Below the pieces are notes generated by a model. That model did no database searches. It saw only the letters and a list, made by a program, of their open reading frames with translations, and was not told the DNA's origin. This document shows, in pieces, positions 17,233 to 25,922 of a stretch of DNA of 64,000 bases (the first letter of the stretch is position 1; the number at the start of each line of letters is the position of its first letter). Source of the stretch: Rhodothermales bacterium (GTDB taxonomy: Bacteria; Bacteroidota; Rhodothermia; Rhodothermales; UBA10348); assembly GCA_017643395.1 (NCBI GenBank), contig JAEPNP010000002.1, positions 288,290 to 352,289 of the forward strand, read 5' to 3'. Position numbers and translations under genes: made by a program.

Positions 17233-19466
17233 TGCCTGATCCCCGCCTGGGATACGGCATGCAGGACGGCGCGAGACCGGTCCTCCTGAATGCCCACCAG
17301 TATCAGACTGTCTCCCCGCGCGGTCATGGCAGAAAGGTGGAAGCTCGCCGTCTCCCCCAACACAGTGGACCCTTCTAGCCTCCCGTCCGCAGTCAGAATC
17401 GTGGCCACGCCGTCGAAGTGGGGTTTGGGTTCGGGTTCCTCGGGGTTGCCATAGTCTCTCGTCGAAAAGGCCAACGCAAGTCTGCCGTCGCCCAGACTCA
17501 CTGCGGCCGGCGCGACCCGGGTAGCTTTCCCTATAAAGTCCGAGTAGAGTCCATCGATGCCGAACCGGGCATCCAGGCGCCGATCCGGCGTCAGTCTCTG
17601 CACCATCAAGTGGCTGTCGATCCCCCACCGCGCGGGTCCGACTACGGCTACAGCACCGTCCGGCAGCGGAATCAGCGCGTCGACCTGCTCCCGAGACAGC
17701 GCGCTCCACGACAGCGGGATCTCTCCAGCCTGGCCACCCTCCACCTTGGCCAGATAGGCCATTCTCCTCCCTCCATCCTGGCGCCATCCCCCGATCAACA
17801 ACTCACCCGAGTCGGCATGGCAAACCAATCCTGATGAATGCGCTGGCACCCCTGTCAGGGAGCGTCGCACCGGCTCTCCAGCCTCCTCGTCCATCGACCA
17901 GACTGCCGCCATGGGGAATCCGTCACCCCACACGGATCCTACAAGCAGCACCGACCCGCCATCCCGGCACAGCGCATTGAACTCGGTGCCCGGCTCAGCG
18001 AAGATGCGGCCGTCGACCTCTCGATCATTGGGGCCGACTTCGGCCCAGAAACCCCGGCGACTCCCGGAGACCGAGGTCGTGCCCACAACCAGGAGGCCGG
18101 AGCCTGCCGTGCCCTGAACATCCTCGATGGCGGGCTGCTCTCCGGCGTTCACCAGAGTTCGGCCGGGACCCCTGTAGGAAGGCATCGACAGCCGCGTACC
18201 GTGCCAGTCAACGAAGCCCACCCATCGGCCGAGATCCAGCGTGCCGGCCACCCCGTGCCCGTCCCCGGAAGCAAACACCTCCACCACACTGACAAACCGG
18301 GCAGTTTCACCGGATCCGGAGACGGCTCCCAGTTCCGCGGCCGGAGCCACCGCCCTCAGCACTGGATTGGGACCCAACTCCATCCAGGAGAGGAACAGGG
18401 CCAGGACGATGAGCACCGCCAGAGCAGCAAGGCTGCGCTTGCGCTCCCCAAACCAGGCGAACAATCGCTGCCACATCCCGATCTTTCGCCGCTCAAACAC
18501 ACGGGCGTCGTGCAGCACGGTGTCCAGTTTGTGCGCCGAGACCACATGCATGCTGCGATCCGGCCAATCCGGTGCAACAAGCCGAAGCTCCTGTCGGACC
18601 AACTCTTCGTGGACCTGGGGCACGACAAGCACACTTGCGCCGGCGTGCAGGGCAGCCCGGGCACATGCAGACACAAAGTCGTCGGGCAGGGCACCAATAG
18701 TGCCGTCGGCTTCCAGCGTGCCGCAGGCAGCGACATGGGGTCGCATTCTCAGCCGCTCGGTCCCCGATGTTTCGCGACTCATTCCAGCCGCGACCAGCAG
18801 ACCAAGCCCAAGCCCGGACAACTCGGCCGGTTCAAGTCTGGTGCCCGACTCGGTTGCAACAACCCCCTTGAAACGCAGCCGGCCGGGGAGTTGCAGGGCA
18901 TTGCGGGCAGCGAGCGCGGGTTTCCTCACCCCCGCGACCACGTGAGCCGAGGCGTCCAGCAGTGCGCCCAGGAGCGCCACATCGTCCTGCATACCGGCAC
19001 TGCGGTGCATGGCTCGCAACTCGAACCGCTCAACCCGCAGGTCCAAGAACGGTGCTTCCGTCGGTACCGGTTCGCGCAGCGGCACGAACACGGATGGATA
19101 ACCACTGCGCCCGGGATCGGAACGAGAGGCAGCCGCCGAAAGCTGCTCCACCAGTCGGAAGATCCGGGTGCATCGCAACTCTCCGATGGCATCCCGTCCG
19201 ATGCCGAGTGCAGCCGCCTCGATGACGTCAGAGACCGTCAGCAGTGTTTCCGGGTCCGCACCCCGGAGTTCGGAGGCGGAAAGCTCCGCCGGAAGCATCG
19301 AGAGCAGTTCTTCGGCGTAGGCGCCGCGCACTTCCGGCCACGGTGCCAGATCCAGCAGGAATCTGGCAACCAGAAACACTTTCATGCGGTCGGACGGCTC
19401 ACTCTCAAGCGCATCCCGCAAGGACTTGTAGGCGGCCTGCGTCTCACTCAGCGAGTGTCCGGCCAT
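17229..19466 (-). CDS. Membrane protein: degenerate Lon-like domain plus propeller
   Basis: 745 aa. A helical N-terminus (1-115) precedes a Lon-like domain (about 124-285) related to that of the next gene: VFVPLREP, then ELSGLGLGLLVAAG with Ser217 at the place of the catalytic Ser, ACGTLEADGTIGALP, and HAGASVLVVPQ. At the position of the catalytic Lys I read Cys268, so this copy has probably lost activity. A membrane segment lies at about 345-361 after ERKR, and the exported remainder carries propeller-like repeats, including LDARFGIDGLYSDF and DGRLEGSTV, of the delta-60 type. The downstream gene overlaps its stop (GTGA). The pairing of one intact and one degenerate domain suggests a heteromer, which is an inference. 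Confidence 0.75.
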   Translation of the reverse strand: MAGHSLSETQAAYKSLRDALESEPSDRMKVFLVARFLLDLAPWPEVRGAYAEELLSMLPAELSASELRGADPETLLTVSDVIEAAALGIGRDAIGELRCTRIFRLVEQLSAAASRSDPGRSGYPSVFVPLREPVPTEAPFLDLRVERFELRAMHRSAGMQDDVALLGALLDASAHVVAGVRKPALAARNALQLPGRLRFKGVVATESGTRLEPAELSGLGLGLLVAAGMSRETSGTERLRMRPHVAACGTLEADGTIGALPDDFVSACARAALHAGASVLVVPQVHEELVRQELRLVAPDWPDRSMHVVSAHKLDTVLHDARVFERRKIGMWQRLFAWFGERKRSLAALAVLIVLALFLSWMELGPNPVLRAVAPAAELGAVSGSGETARFVSVVEVFASGDGHGVAGTLDLGRWVGFVDWHGTRLSMPSYRGPGRTLVNAGEQPAIEDVQGTAGSGLLVVGTTSVSGSRRGFWAEVGPNDREVDGRIFAEPGTEFNALCRDGGSVLLVGSVWGDGFPMAAVWSMDEEAGEPVRRSLTGVPAHSSGLVCHADSGELLIGGWRQDGGRRMAYLAKVEGGQAGEIPLSWSALSREQVDALIPLPDGAVAVVGPARWGIDSHLMVQRLTPDRRLDARFGIDGLYSDFIGKATRVAPAAVSLGDGRLALAFSTRDYGNPEEPEPKPHFDGVATILTADGRLEGSTVLGETASFHLSAMTARGDSLILVGIQEDRSRAVLHAVSQAGIRQ

Positions 19467-19470
19467 CTCC

Positions 19471-20001
19471 CTAGTCCATTCGCACTTCTACGGTCTCCTC
19501 GCCTGAAGACAAAGCGCGGACGAGCGACTCCGAAACAGCCACAGACCCGTGACCTCTTCCATCGATGGAAACCACGGAGTCGGAAACCGGAAGCAATACT
19601 TCCCTGACACGACCGGAGCCGCGCGGCGCGATAACGCGAACCAGCACCTCGGACCGATCCTCGTCAAGGAGGCATCGCACCGCCACGGACCCGTCTTCAG
19701 ACAGAAACGTGCCCAGCTCGCGGATGGCGAACTCCGATACATCTGCCGCGGCCATGGAACGGGCCGGTGGCGCAGAGGCCGCCTGGCTGCGCACCAGCTT
19801 CATCGCCGACGCAGGCGCGGTCCGGGGCTGCTCCCTGGACACGGCCCCCAGTACGCGGTAGAACTCGCGCCAGTAGTCCGCCACCTCGCGCCACTCGGGA
19901 AAGCGTTCTACGTTTCTGGAGATCTCCTCTTGCTGCGCAGCCGGCAGCGATTCAGGATTTCTGATCCAGACTTCGATGATATGTTCGTCCAGCTCCGACA
20001 T
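19471..20001 (-). CDS. Anti-sigma-like small protein (long form)
   Basis: 176 aa. The first 50 residues match the 68-aa protein at 7121-7327 (HIIEVWIRNPESLP, then RFPEWREVADYWREFYRVL) and have the outline of an anti-sigma N-terminal fold without its zinc ligands. A linker rich in Ala, Pro and Ser follows, then a beta-rich domain from about residue 90 (SVAVRCLLDEDRSEVLVRV, VLLPVSDSVVSIDG). No membrane segment is visible, so it should be soluble in the cytoplasm. It lies 56 bases after the ~330-aa family gene and four bases before the 745-aa gene. As the middle gene it is the natural candidate to link the regulator to the membrane proteins. The anti-sigma role is an inference. Confidence 0.75.
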   Translation of the reverse strand: MSELDEHIIEVWIRNPESLPAAQQEEISRNVERFPEWREVADYWREFYRVLGAVSREQPRTAPASAMKLVRSQAASAPPARSMAAADVSEFAIRELGTFLSEDGSVAVRCLLDEDRSEVLVRVIAPRGSGRVREVLLPVSDSVVSIDGRGHGSVAVSESLVRALSSGEETVEVRMD

Positions 20002-20057
20002 AGCACGTTACCGGGGCCATTCCCCGACGCGCGTGTGCCATCCTCACAAAAGTCCCC

Positions 20058-21056
20058 TCACATCGAGGAAAGTGCAGACGCGTCCGACTTGTAGAATGCG
20101 GCCAGTTTCGACCGGGTCTTGCGGAGAATATACTCGAAGACCTTTCGATGCTGATCACGGTAGTTCGCTGAGGCGCCTGGAATTTGATGTCCAACGGCCT
20201 CGGAATGCCGGTACCCCTGCAGCAGCACCAACTGCGCTGCACGAGCGTAACGCTCCAGCCACTCCTGGGGGAGTTTGCCGGCGTACGATTCGCGCAGACC
20301 ACGGCTGACCGCCGTTGTCGCGCGAACTACCGCTTCCTGCCACTGCGCCTCTTCCGCCGGGGTCGTCGCGGGCGGCTCCGGTCGCTGGAGCCGAGCGAGT
20401 GACGCGCGAATGGCCAACGCGAGCGAAACGACCGGGACGGCCGGCAGATGCATCGACTGGTTCGACAGCACACGAACGGTCGCCTCCAACAGCTCGGTGC
20501 CCCGATGGCCTTCCCGAACTACCAGCCGGCGTTCCAGCAACTCGACCGGAATGGGCGAACCGTTGTGACTGGGCAGGCTACCGGTCAGACAAACCCACTG
20601 CCTGCGTTCGAACCGTACCAGTTGCACATCGCTTCGTCGTTCAACCGCGCCCCGAAGGGATCGGATCATGCGGGACAACTGCGGGTCACGCTCCTGAAAC
20701 ATGCGGTACACGCCGTCCTCCACCTTGCGAAAAACAAAGCGCCGGAGAGCGGTCACCAATTGCTCATCATCCAGTCGCTTCCAATCGATGGCCTCCAGGT
20801 ACGATGCGATGCGCACCATGCATCCCGCAGCGTCAGTCTGGAACGCCTCGGCCAAGGCATCCAGAGCCACATCGCGATCATCGAGAGCGGTATCCAGGAA
20901 TGCCCATCTGCCAGAACGGCGCCGCATCCTTACCAGCGCCTGCCCCATGTCCGCAGCCCGCAACACCAGATCAGTCCGCAGTCGTGCGTCGCCACTCGTA
21001 TCCACGGCAGCCCGGAACTGGGCGCGCAGGGAGCCTGGGTCAATCGAGGGGTGCAC
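20058..21056 (-). CDS. Unrecognised ~330-aa family, possible sigma-like regulator (copy C)
   Basis: 332 aa from an ATG; first gene of the four-gene operon. Conserved with 7397-8392 and 5907-6614: GRWAFLDTALDDRDVALD, LRRFVFRKVEDGVYRMF, ERDPQLSRMIRSLR, PIPVELLERRLVVREG, VLSNQSMHLPAVPV. The C-terminus (about 270-325) reads AAQLVLLQGYRHSEAVG, then NYRDQHRKVFEYILRKTRSK, an arrangement like sigma-70 region 4 or another helix-turn-helix. The middle holds a small beta-rich part. I know no named family with this sequence. The repeated pairing with the anti-sigma-like protein supports a regulatory role, but this rests on layout only. The gene is divergent from the oxidoreductase at 21338 with a 281-base spacer. 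Confidence 0.75.
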   Translation of the reverse strand: MHPSIDPGSLRAQFRAAVDTSGDARLRTDLVLRAADMGQALVRMRRRSGRWAFLDTALDDRDVALDALAEAFQTDAAGCMVRIASYLEAIDWKRLDDEQLVTALRRFVFRKVEDGVYRMFQERDPQLSRMIRSLRGAVERRSDVQLVRFERRQWVCLTGSLPSHNGSPIPVELLERRLVVREGHRGTELLEATVRVLSNQSMHLPAVPVVSLALAIRASLARLQRPEPPATTPAEEAQWQEAVVRATTAVSRGLRESYAGKLPQEWLERYARAAQLVLLQGYRHSEAVGHQIPGASANYRDQHRKVFEYILRKTRSKLAAFYKSDASALSSM

Positions 21057-21337
21057 AGGAAAACGTAGGCTGGGAGACCAAGGAGCGGGCTGGCCTGACC
21101 GCCCACGAATATTCGTTAAAACGCGTCGGATTTTCCACTTCCAATTCGGTGAACGGTCGTGTCAGCGCTGCGGCAGACGCGCGTCAGAGCACGGAACCGC
21201 GCCAGCCAGTGGCGTATGTTTGTGTATGCCCGCCGCGCGCCGGCCTGAACAGCTCACAGCGGCCGCCCCAGGACACTCACACCAGCCACTCAGAGGACCG
21301 GTAACGGAGCACGCCGGACCCAGGCAATTGTAACTAC

Positions 21338-22597
21338 ATGGATCGCAGGAATTTCCTCAAGAAGACATCCCTCGGAAGCATCGCAGGCCTGGTCGGTGTG
21401 CGAGACGCGTACCGCATCGTGGCAGACCGTCCCGAGTTCACCCGTCGCCCCCCCCCGGATGAGGTCGTGCGATGCGGGCTGATCGGATTCGGCACCTGGG
21501 GACGCAACATCGCGGAGCAGCTTGACGATCTGCCGGAGATGCAGCTTACCGCGATCTGCGACACATACGGCCCCATGCTGCGCCGCGCCCAGCGATCGCA
21601 CCCCGACGCCACGAGGCATGAGGACTACACGGAGTTGCTTTCGAACCCCGACATCGACGCGATCCTGGTGGCGACCCCAACCCACCAGCACAGACAGGTG
21701 GTGATCGATGCGCTCTCGGCAGGCAAGCACGTCTACTGTGAGTCACCGATGGCCCACACCGTCGAAGATGCCCGGGCCATCGCCCAGGCGGCGAACGAGC
21801 ATCCGGATCAGATCTTCCAGGTCGGCCTTCACCTGCGCTCCGAACCGCAGTACCGTTCCGTCTTTCAGTTCATCCGGAGTGGTGCCATCGGCGACGCCGT
21901 CATGGCCCGCGCCCAGTGGAACACCAAGGAGTCCTGGCGTCGGGCCAGCCCCAACCGTGAGCGGGAAATCGCTCAAAACTGGAGACTTGATCCCGACCTG
22001 AGCCTCGGACTCATCGGTGAGGCAGGCCTCGGACAGATTGACGCCGTCTGCTGGATGATGGGCGGCATGCCCACCTCCGTCGCAGGATTCGGGTCCACGC
22101 TGCTGTGGACAGACGGCCGGCAGGTGCCGGACACCGAACAGGCTGTCTACACCTTCCCCAGCGGTGCGAACCTCATGTATAACGCGACGCTGGCATCCTC
22201 ATTTGATGCCGCCTACGAGAACTATTACGGCTCCTTCTCCACCATCATGATGCGGGATCAGAAGGGCTGGATGTTCAAGGAGGTCGATGCGCCCATGCTC
22301 GGCTGGGAGGTCTACGCGCGCAAGGACAAGTTCTACAAGGAGACCGGTGTGGCGCTGGTGGCAAACGCCACAAAGCTCGATGCGCTGGGCCAGGACGCGA
22401 CGGACGACGATCCCAATCGCAAGGACCCGATCTGGCACGGTTTCAAGGCCTTCTCAGACAACTTCTTCTTCGGCCCCTACCCCGCCATGGCCGGTCAGGA
22501 CCTTGGCTTTGCGATGGTGGTCCTGGCCGATGCAACCAGGCGCGCCGTCAGGGAGGGCACGCGCATCGCCATCGCCGACGAAGACTACCTGGTCTGA
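21338..22597 (+). CDS. Tat-exported Gfo/Idh/MocA-family protein with altered motif
   Basis: 419 aa with a twin-arginine signal (RRNFLKKTSLGS). The nucleotide-binding loop is good (LIGFGTWGRNIAEQL) and the fold continues with DIDAILVATPTHQHRQVV. The usual EKP motif, whose Lys takes part in catalysis and cofactor contact, reads ESP here (HVYCESPMAHTV). This may mean a changed reaction or a non-catalytic sugar-binding role. The C-terminal half is the normal alpha/beta domain. One base separates it from the next gene, a beta-helix protein, so the two are probably made together. Substrate unknown. Confidence 0.87.
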   Translation: MDRRNFLKKTSLGSIAGLVGVRDAYRIVADRPEFTRRPPPDEVVRCGLIGFGTWGRNIAEQLDDLPEMQLTAICDTYGPMLRRAQRSHPDATRHEDYTELLSNPDIDAILVATPTHQHRQVVIDALSAGKHVYCESPMAHTVEDARAIAQAANEHPDQIFQVGLHLRSEPQYRSVFQFIRSGAIGDAVMARAQWNTKESWRRASPNREREIAQNWRLDPDLSLGLIGEAGLGQIDAVCWMMGGMPTSVAGFGSTLLWTDGRQVPDTEQAVYTFPSGANLMYNATLASSFDAAYENYYGSFSTIMMRDQKGWMFKEVDAPMLGWEVYARKDKFYKETGVALVANATKLDALGQDATDDDPNRKDPIWHGFKAFSDNFFFGPYPAMAGQDLGFAMVVLADATRRAVREGTRIAIADEDYLV

Positions 22598-22598
22598 C

Positions 22599-24386
22599 GT
22601 GGACCCCTTCCGCTTCCTGGCATCCTTTCCGCGAGTCCCCACGTGGCTTGAGGTCCCGCACACCGGTGCAGTGCGGGCCATTCTGGACACCGAGATCGTG
22701 CAGTTGGAAGCGAACGCATGCTCGGCCGATGACTGGGCACGCGTCCTGGTGCCGGATGACTTCAACCCCAACCGGGTACAACGGGTGCACTTTTCGGGCG
22801 ATGTGGTGCTCGGCCGATTCTACACCACCGTGGATCGTTCGGGTGTCGCGCTGAAGTCCGGAGTGTTCGACGCCACCCTGGCCGATTGCCTGATCGAGGA
22901 CGGCGCACGGGTTTCCAACGTATCGCTGATGGCGGGGACCGTGGTCGGTCCCGGCGCTCTGGTTGCCGACTGCGACGAGGTGATCGCCATCAGGGACTGC
23001 ACATTCGGCAACGGAGTCCGGGTAGGCCTGAACGCCGCCAACGCGGACCGAAGCATTCCGGTGGTCGCCGACCTCCTGTTCGAGGATCTGGCCCGTCTGG
23101 TCCGCCCCCGTCCCGACGCCGAGGTTCTGGCCGCGCTGGAAGGCGTCGTCGCCGGCTATCTCGACGCGTGTCGCATGAGCCGCACAGTCATCAGCGCCGG
23201 TGCGCGTGTATCCGGATGCCGGCGGGTTTCAGGCACCTTTGTAGGGCCGGGGTGCGTGGTGATCAGCGCCGAGACAGTCACCGGCACCACGCTCTTGCCC
23301 GGCGCACGGATTGGCGCAGGGGCCATCGTTCGAAATGCGCTGCTGCAATGGAACGCCGTCGCAGAGGACGGCGCGTTTGTCGAAGACAGCCTTCTGGCAG
23401 AAGCGAGCAGCGTGACCCGCAAGGGCATCGTGACGCATTCAGCCATCGGCCCGAACACGTCCATCGCGGAAGGCGAGGTTTCGGCGTCCGTCGTGGGGCC
23501 CTTCACGGGGTTCAATCACCATGCCCTGCTTGTCTCCGCCTGTTGGCCTGAGGGAAGAGGAAACGTGGGCTACGGCGCCAACGTGGGCTCCAACCATACC
23601 GGCCGTGCGCCCGATCAGGAGGTGCACCCGGGTGAAGGCACCTTCTTCGGTCTCGGCATCAACGTCAAGATGCCGGCCGATTTCAGCGCGGCTCCCTACA
23701 CCATTGTCGCGACCGGCGTCGATACGGCGCCACAGCGCATGACGATGCCGTTTTCGCTGATCGTGCCGGGATCAGCGCCCGATGGACCCAACAGGCTCTT
23801 TCCGGGATGGGGGCTGGCCCGCAACATGTACGGCATCATGCGCAACGTGTGGAAGTTCTCCACGCGCAACCGGGCCACGCGCGGGCTCATCGATCCCGAC
23901 GCGTTTCGACCAGAGATCATGGTGCAGATCGACCTCGCTCTCAGGGCACTGGAGGGGCTTCCTGAACAGGCCCAGTACAGTGGACACGACCTGCGCGGAT
24001 TCGGAGCCAACCTCGTTGATCACCGCGATCTGGAATCCGGGCGCAGTGCATACCAGACCACGCTGCGCTGGTATGGTCTACGCGAGTTCTGCCGGATGTG
24101 GGAATCAGGCGGCCGCGCACCGCACCCCGAGCAGGTGCCCTACCTCACGCGCTTTGCGACTGCCACGGAGCCGGGAACACTGCTGGACCTGTACCTGGCA
24201 GCCGAGCGCGATCGGCTAGCAGCGGTCCTGACGTCGAAAGCCAGGGACGACCACCGCGGCGCCAAGACCATCGAAGACTACGCCCAGGTGCACACGCCCG
24301 CCGGGGACGACTACGTCTACCGATGGGCCGAGGAGCAGTTTGAGGCGATTTCGGAGCGCATCGAGGGGCTGCGCGCCACGATCTGA
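22599..24386 (+). CDS. Left-handed beta-helix protein, DUF4954-like
   Basis: 595 aa from a GTG at 22599, one base after the upstream stop; the frame is open further upstream but overlaps the oxidoreductase. Residues about 85-370 contain many imperfect hexapeptide repeats (VSLMAGTVVGPGALV, GARVSGCRRVSGTFVGPGCV, GARIGAGAIVRNALL, SAIGPNTSIAEGEV), the hallmark of a left-handed parallel beta-helix as in sugar-nucleotide acyl- and nucleotidyltransferases. The second half is helical and family-specific (RRLFPGW-like region, YAQVHTPAGDDY). I recall this combination as DUF4954, found in Bacteroidota and of unknown function. No nucleotidyltransferase motif is visible. Coupling to the Gfo/Idh/MocA protein points to sugar metabolism, as an inference. 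Confidence 0.8.
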   Translation: MDPFRFLASFPRVPTWLEVPHTGAVRAILDTEIVQLEANACSADDWARVLVPDDFNPNRVQRVHFSGDVVLGRFYTTVDRSGVALKSGVFDATLADCLIEDGARVSNVSLMAGTVVGPGALVADCDEVIAIRDCTFGNGVRVGLNAANADRSIPVVADLLFEDLARLVRPRPDAEVLAALEGVVAGYLDACRMSRTVISAGARVSGCRRVSGTFVGPGCVVISAETVTGTTLLPGARIGAGAIVRNALLQWNAVAEDGAFVEDSLLAEASSVTRKGIVTHSAIGPNTSIAEGEVSASVVGPFTGFNHHALLVSACWPEGRGNVGYGANVGSNHTGRAPDQEVHPGEGTFFGLGINVKMPADFSAAPYTIVATGVDTAPQRMTMPFSLIVPGSAPDGPNRLFPGWGLARNMYGIMRNVWKFSTRNRATRGLIDPDAFRPEIMVQIDLALRALEGLPEQAQYSGHDLRGFGANLVDHRDLESGRSAYQTTLRWYGLREFCRMWESGGRAPHPEQVPYLTRFATATEPGTLLDLYLAAERDRLAAVLTSKARDDHRGAKTIEDYAQVHTPAGDDYVYRWAEEQFEAISERIEGLRATI

Positions 24387-24410
24387 GGCCGAGCGCCACC
24401 CGTCAATGCC

Positions 24411-25088
24411 TCACGAGGTCAGCTTGACCGTTCTGGACACCGTATAGATGGTGCCGACCTGACTCTCAGCCGTGAAGCCCTCGCCGAGGGGTCCGAACTC
24501 GGAGACCATGAGATCGACCGTGATCAGATCTCCCGCATCAAATGCCTGCTGCAGATCCGCGGACCCTATCGTGCACAGGCCGTCACCGCAGAGTCCGGAG
24601 GCACCCGGCGCACCGAGACCTTTGGTAGCCGTCCAGACAATCTGGCTCGCGCCGGACGTGTAGGAGATGCCCAGGTCTGAGGAAAGGCTGTGCTCAGTCA
24701 GCTGGTCAACGTCACGAATGTCGATGTCGGCAGCTGCTGCGGAAAAGCCGTAAATGGTCCCACCAGGCAGCTCCAACTCGAAGCGGTAGACGTTGCCGGG
24801 CACCACGTCGAGGGGGGCCAGGAACTGCATGGCCCCGCAGCCTTCGCCAGTGCAGCCGGGGAGGTCCTCCATCTCGCGGCCCTCGACGCGGAGCTCCACG
24901 CCCGCGATTGCGGAAGCAAGCCCGACCAGGGCGAAGCCCGGTCCCGACTCGCTGGCGCTGAAGCTCACAAAGGCGGTAATCTGACTGGGGGTGATCTCTA
25001 CCTCGGACGGCGGCTCGTCCTCAAGAGCGTCGACCACGGAATCACATCCGAGAAGAGAAATAGCGAGGATCATCAGAAAGGTGCGCAT
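24411..25088 (-). CDS. Putative lipoprotein of unknown function
   Basis: 225 aa from the ATG at 25088, chosen because it begins a clean lipoprotein signal (MRTFLMILAISLLGCDS, lipid on Cys). The mature chain is acidic and Gly-rich with no domain I recognise. Two Cys-rich spots (LPGCTGEGCGAM and LCGDGLCTIG) could form disulfides. It ends convergent with the beta-helix gene 24 bases away, and follows tatD on the same strand by 51 bases. Confidence 0.7.
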   Translation of the reverse strand: MRTFLMILAISLLGCDSVVDALEDEPPSEVEITPSQITAFVSFSASESGPGFALVGLASAIAGVELRVEGREMEDLPGCTGEGCGAMQFLAPLDVVPGNVYRFELELPGGTIYGFSAAAADIDIRDVDQLTEHSLSSDLGISYTSGASQIVWTATKGLGAPGASGLCGDGLCTIGSADLQQAFDAGDLITVDLMVSEFGPLGEGFTAESQVGTIYTVSRTVKLTS

Positions 25089-25139
25089 GACGGTGTCCGG
25101 TTTCCTGGAGACACGCGCGATTGCGGTCCGAGGGATCAC

Positions 25140-25922
25140 CTACTCCAGCCCGAACAGCGCCTTCGCGTTCGCCGTCGTCGACTCCTCCACCTCGGCCACG
25201 CTGGTCCCGCGCACCTCCGCCAGCTTCTGAGCCACTAACCGGACGTAGGCGGGCTCATTGCGCTTTCCGCGATATGGTACCGGTGCCAGGAAGGGAGCAT
25301 CCGTCTCAAGCACGATGCGCTCCATGGGCACATGCTCCAGCGCCTCCGGCACGCCGGCGTTCTTGAAGGTCAGCGTCCCGCCGATCCCCACATGGAAACC
25401 CAGCTCCATGACCTGGCGACCAAACTCGGGGGTGCCGCCAAAGCAGTGAAATACGCCTCTGATCCGCGTCGCGTCGCCCGAGGCCTCCTGCTCCTCTCGC
25501 ACGATGCGCACCAGGTCCTCGGAGGCATCTCCACGGTTGTGGAATACAAGAGGCAGATCACGCTCCGCCGCCAACCGGATGTGGCGTCGCAGGTAGTCGT
25601 GCTGCTTGTCGTTGAAACTGGTATCCCAGTGGTAGTCCAGACCGGTTTCCCCGATCGCGACAACAGCAGACTCCCCGGCAAGTCGCTCGACTTCGGCAAA
25701 GTCCGCATCGCTCGCCTCCTTGACGTCACTGGGGTGCAGCGCCGACATGACGTACACGCCCTCATGCCGCGCCGCAAGTTCCAGAGCGCCGTGTATGGAG
25801 GGCACATCGATGGCCGGAAGCAGCTGTATCTCCACGCCCGCGTCCTGGGCCCGCTTGATTACGTCGTCCCGGTCGTCGTCGAATCGGCGGTGGTACGTGT
25901 GGGTATGCGTGTCGATGAGCAT
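25140..25922 (-). CDS. tatD: TatD-family metal-dependent hydrolase (DNase)
   Basis: 260 aa, the standard length. The metal-binding motifs are present: DTHTHTYHRRF at the start, IGETGLDYHW with the catalytic Glu, the His in PLVFHNRGDA, the second His in GVFHCFGG, and ETDAPFLAPVPYRGKRNEP. TatD enzymes are 3'-5' deoxyribonucleases or related phosphoesterases in the cytoplasm. Two residues in the first motif (HTH) are as in the family. The family call is firm. Confidence 0.95.
   Translation of the reverse strand: MLIDTHTHTYHRRFDDDRDDVIKRAQDAGVEIQLLPAIDVPSIHGALELAARHEGVYVMSALHPSDVKEASDADFAEVERLAGESAVVAIGETGLDYHWDTSFNDKQHDYLRRHIRLAAERDLPLVFHNRGDASEDLVRIVREEQEASGDATRIRGVFHCFGGTPEFGRQVMELGFHVGIGGTLTFKNAGVPEALEHVPMERIVLETDAPFLAPVPYRGKRNEPAYVRLVAQKLAEVRGTSVAEVEESTTANAKALFGLE

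Noticed and set aside
17233-17787. N-terminal extension of the 622-aa Lon-propeller gene by 185 codons
   Set aside because: It overlaps the upstream gene in another frame, has a biased Arg/Gly/Ser composition and no domain, and the GTG at 17232 gives a normal GTGA overlap.
17838-19607. Plus-strand open frame of 589 codons across the minus-strand operon
   Set aside because: Pro/Arg/His/Gln-rich composition without domains; the minus strand carries convincing proteins with tight gene junctions.
22287-22598. Upstream extension of the beta-helix gene
   Set aside because: It lies inside the oxidoreductase gene in another frame and is rich in Arg, Ser and Thr, as expected for a shadow frame; the GTG at 22599 fits.
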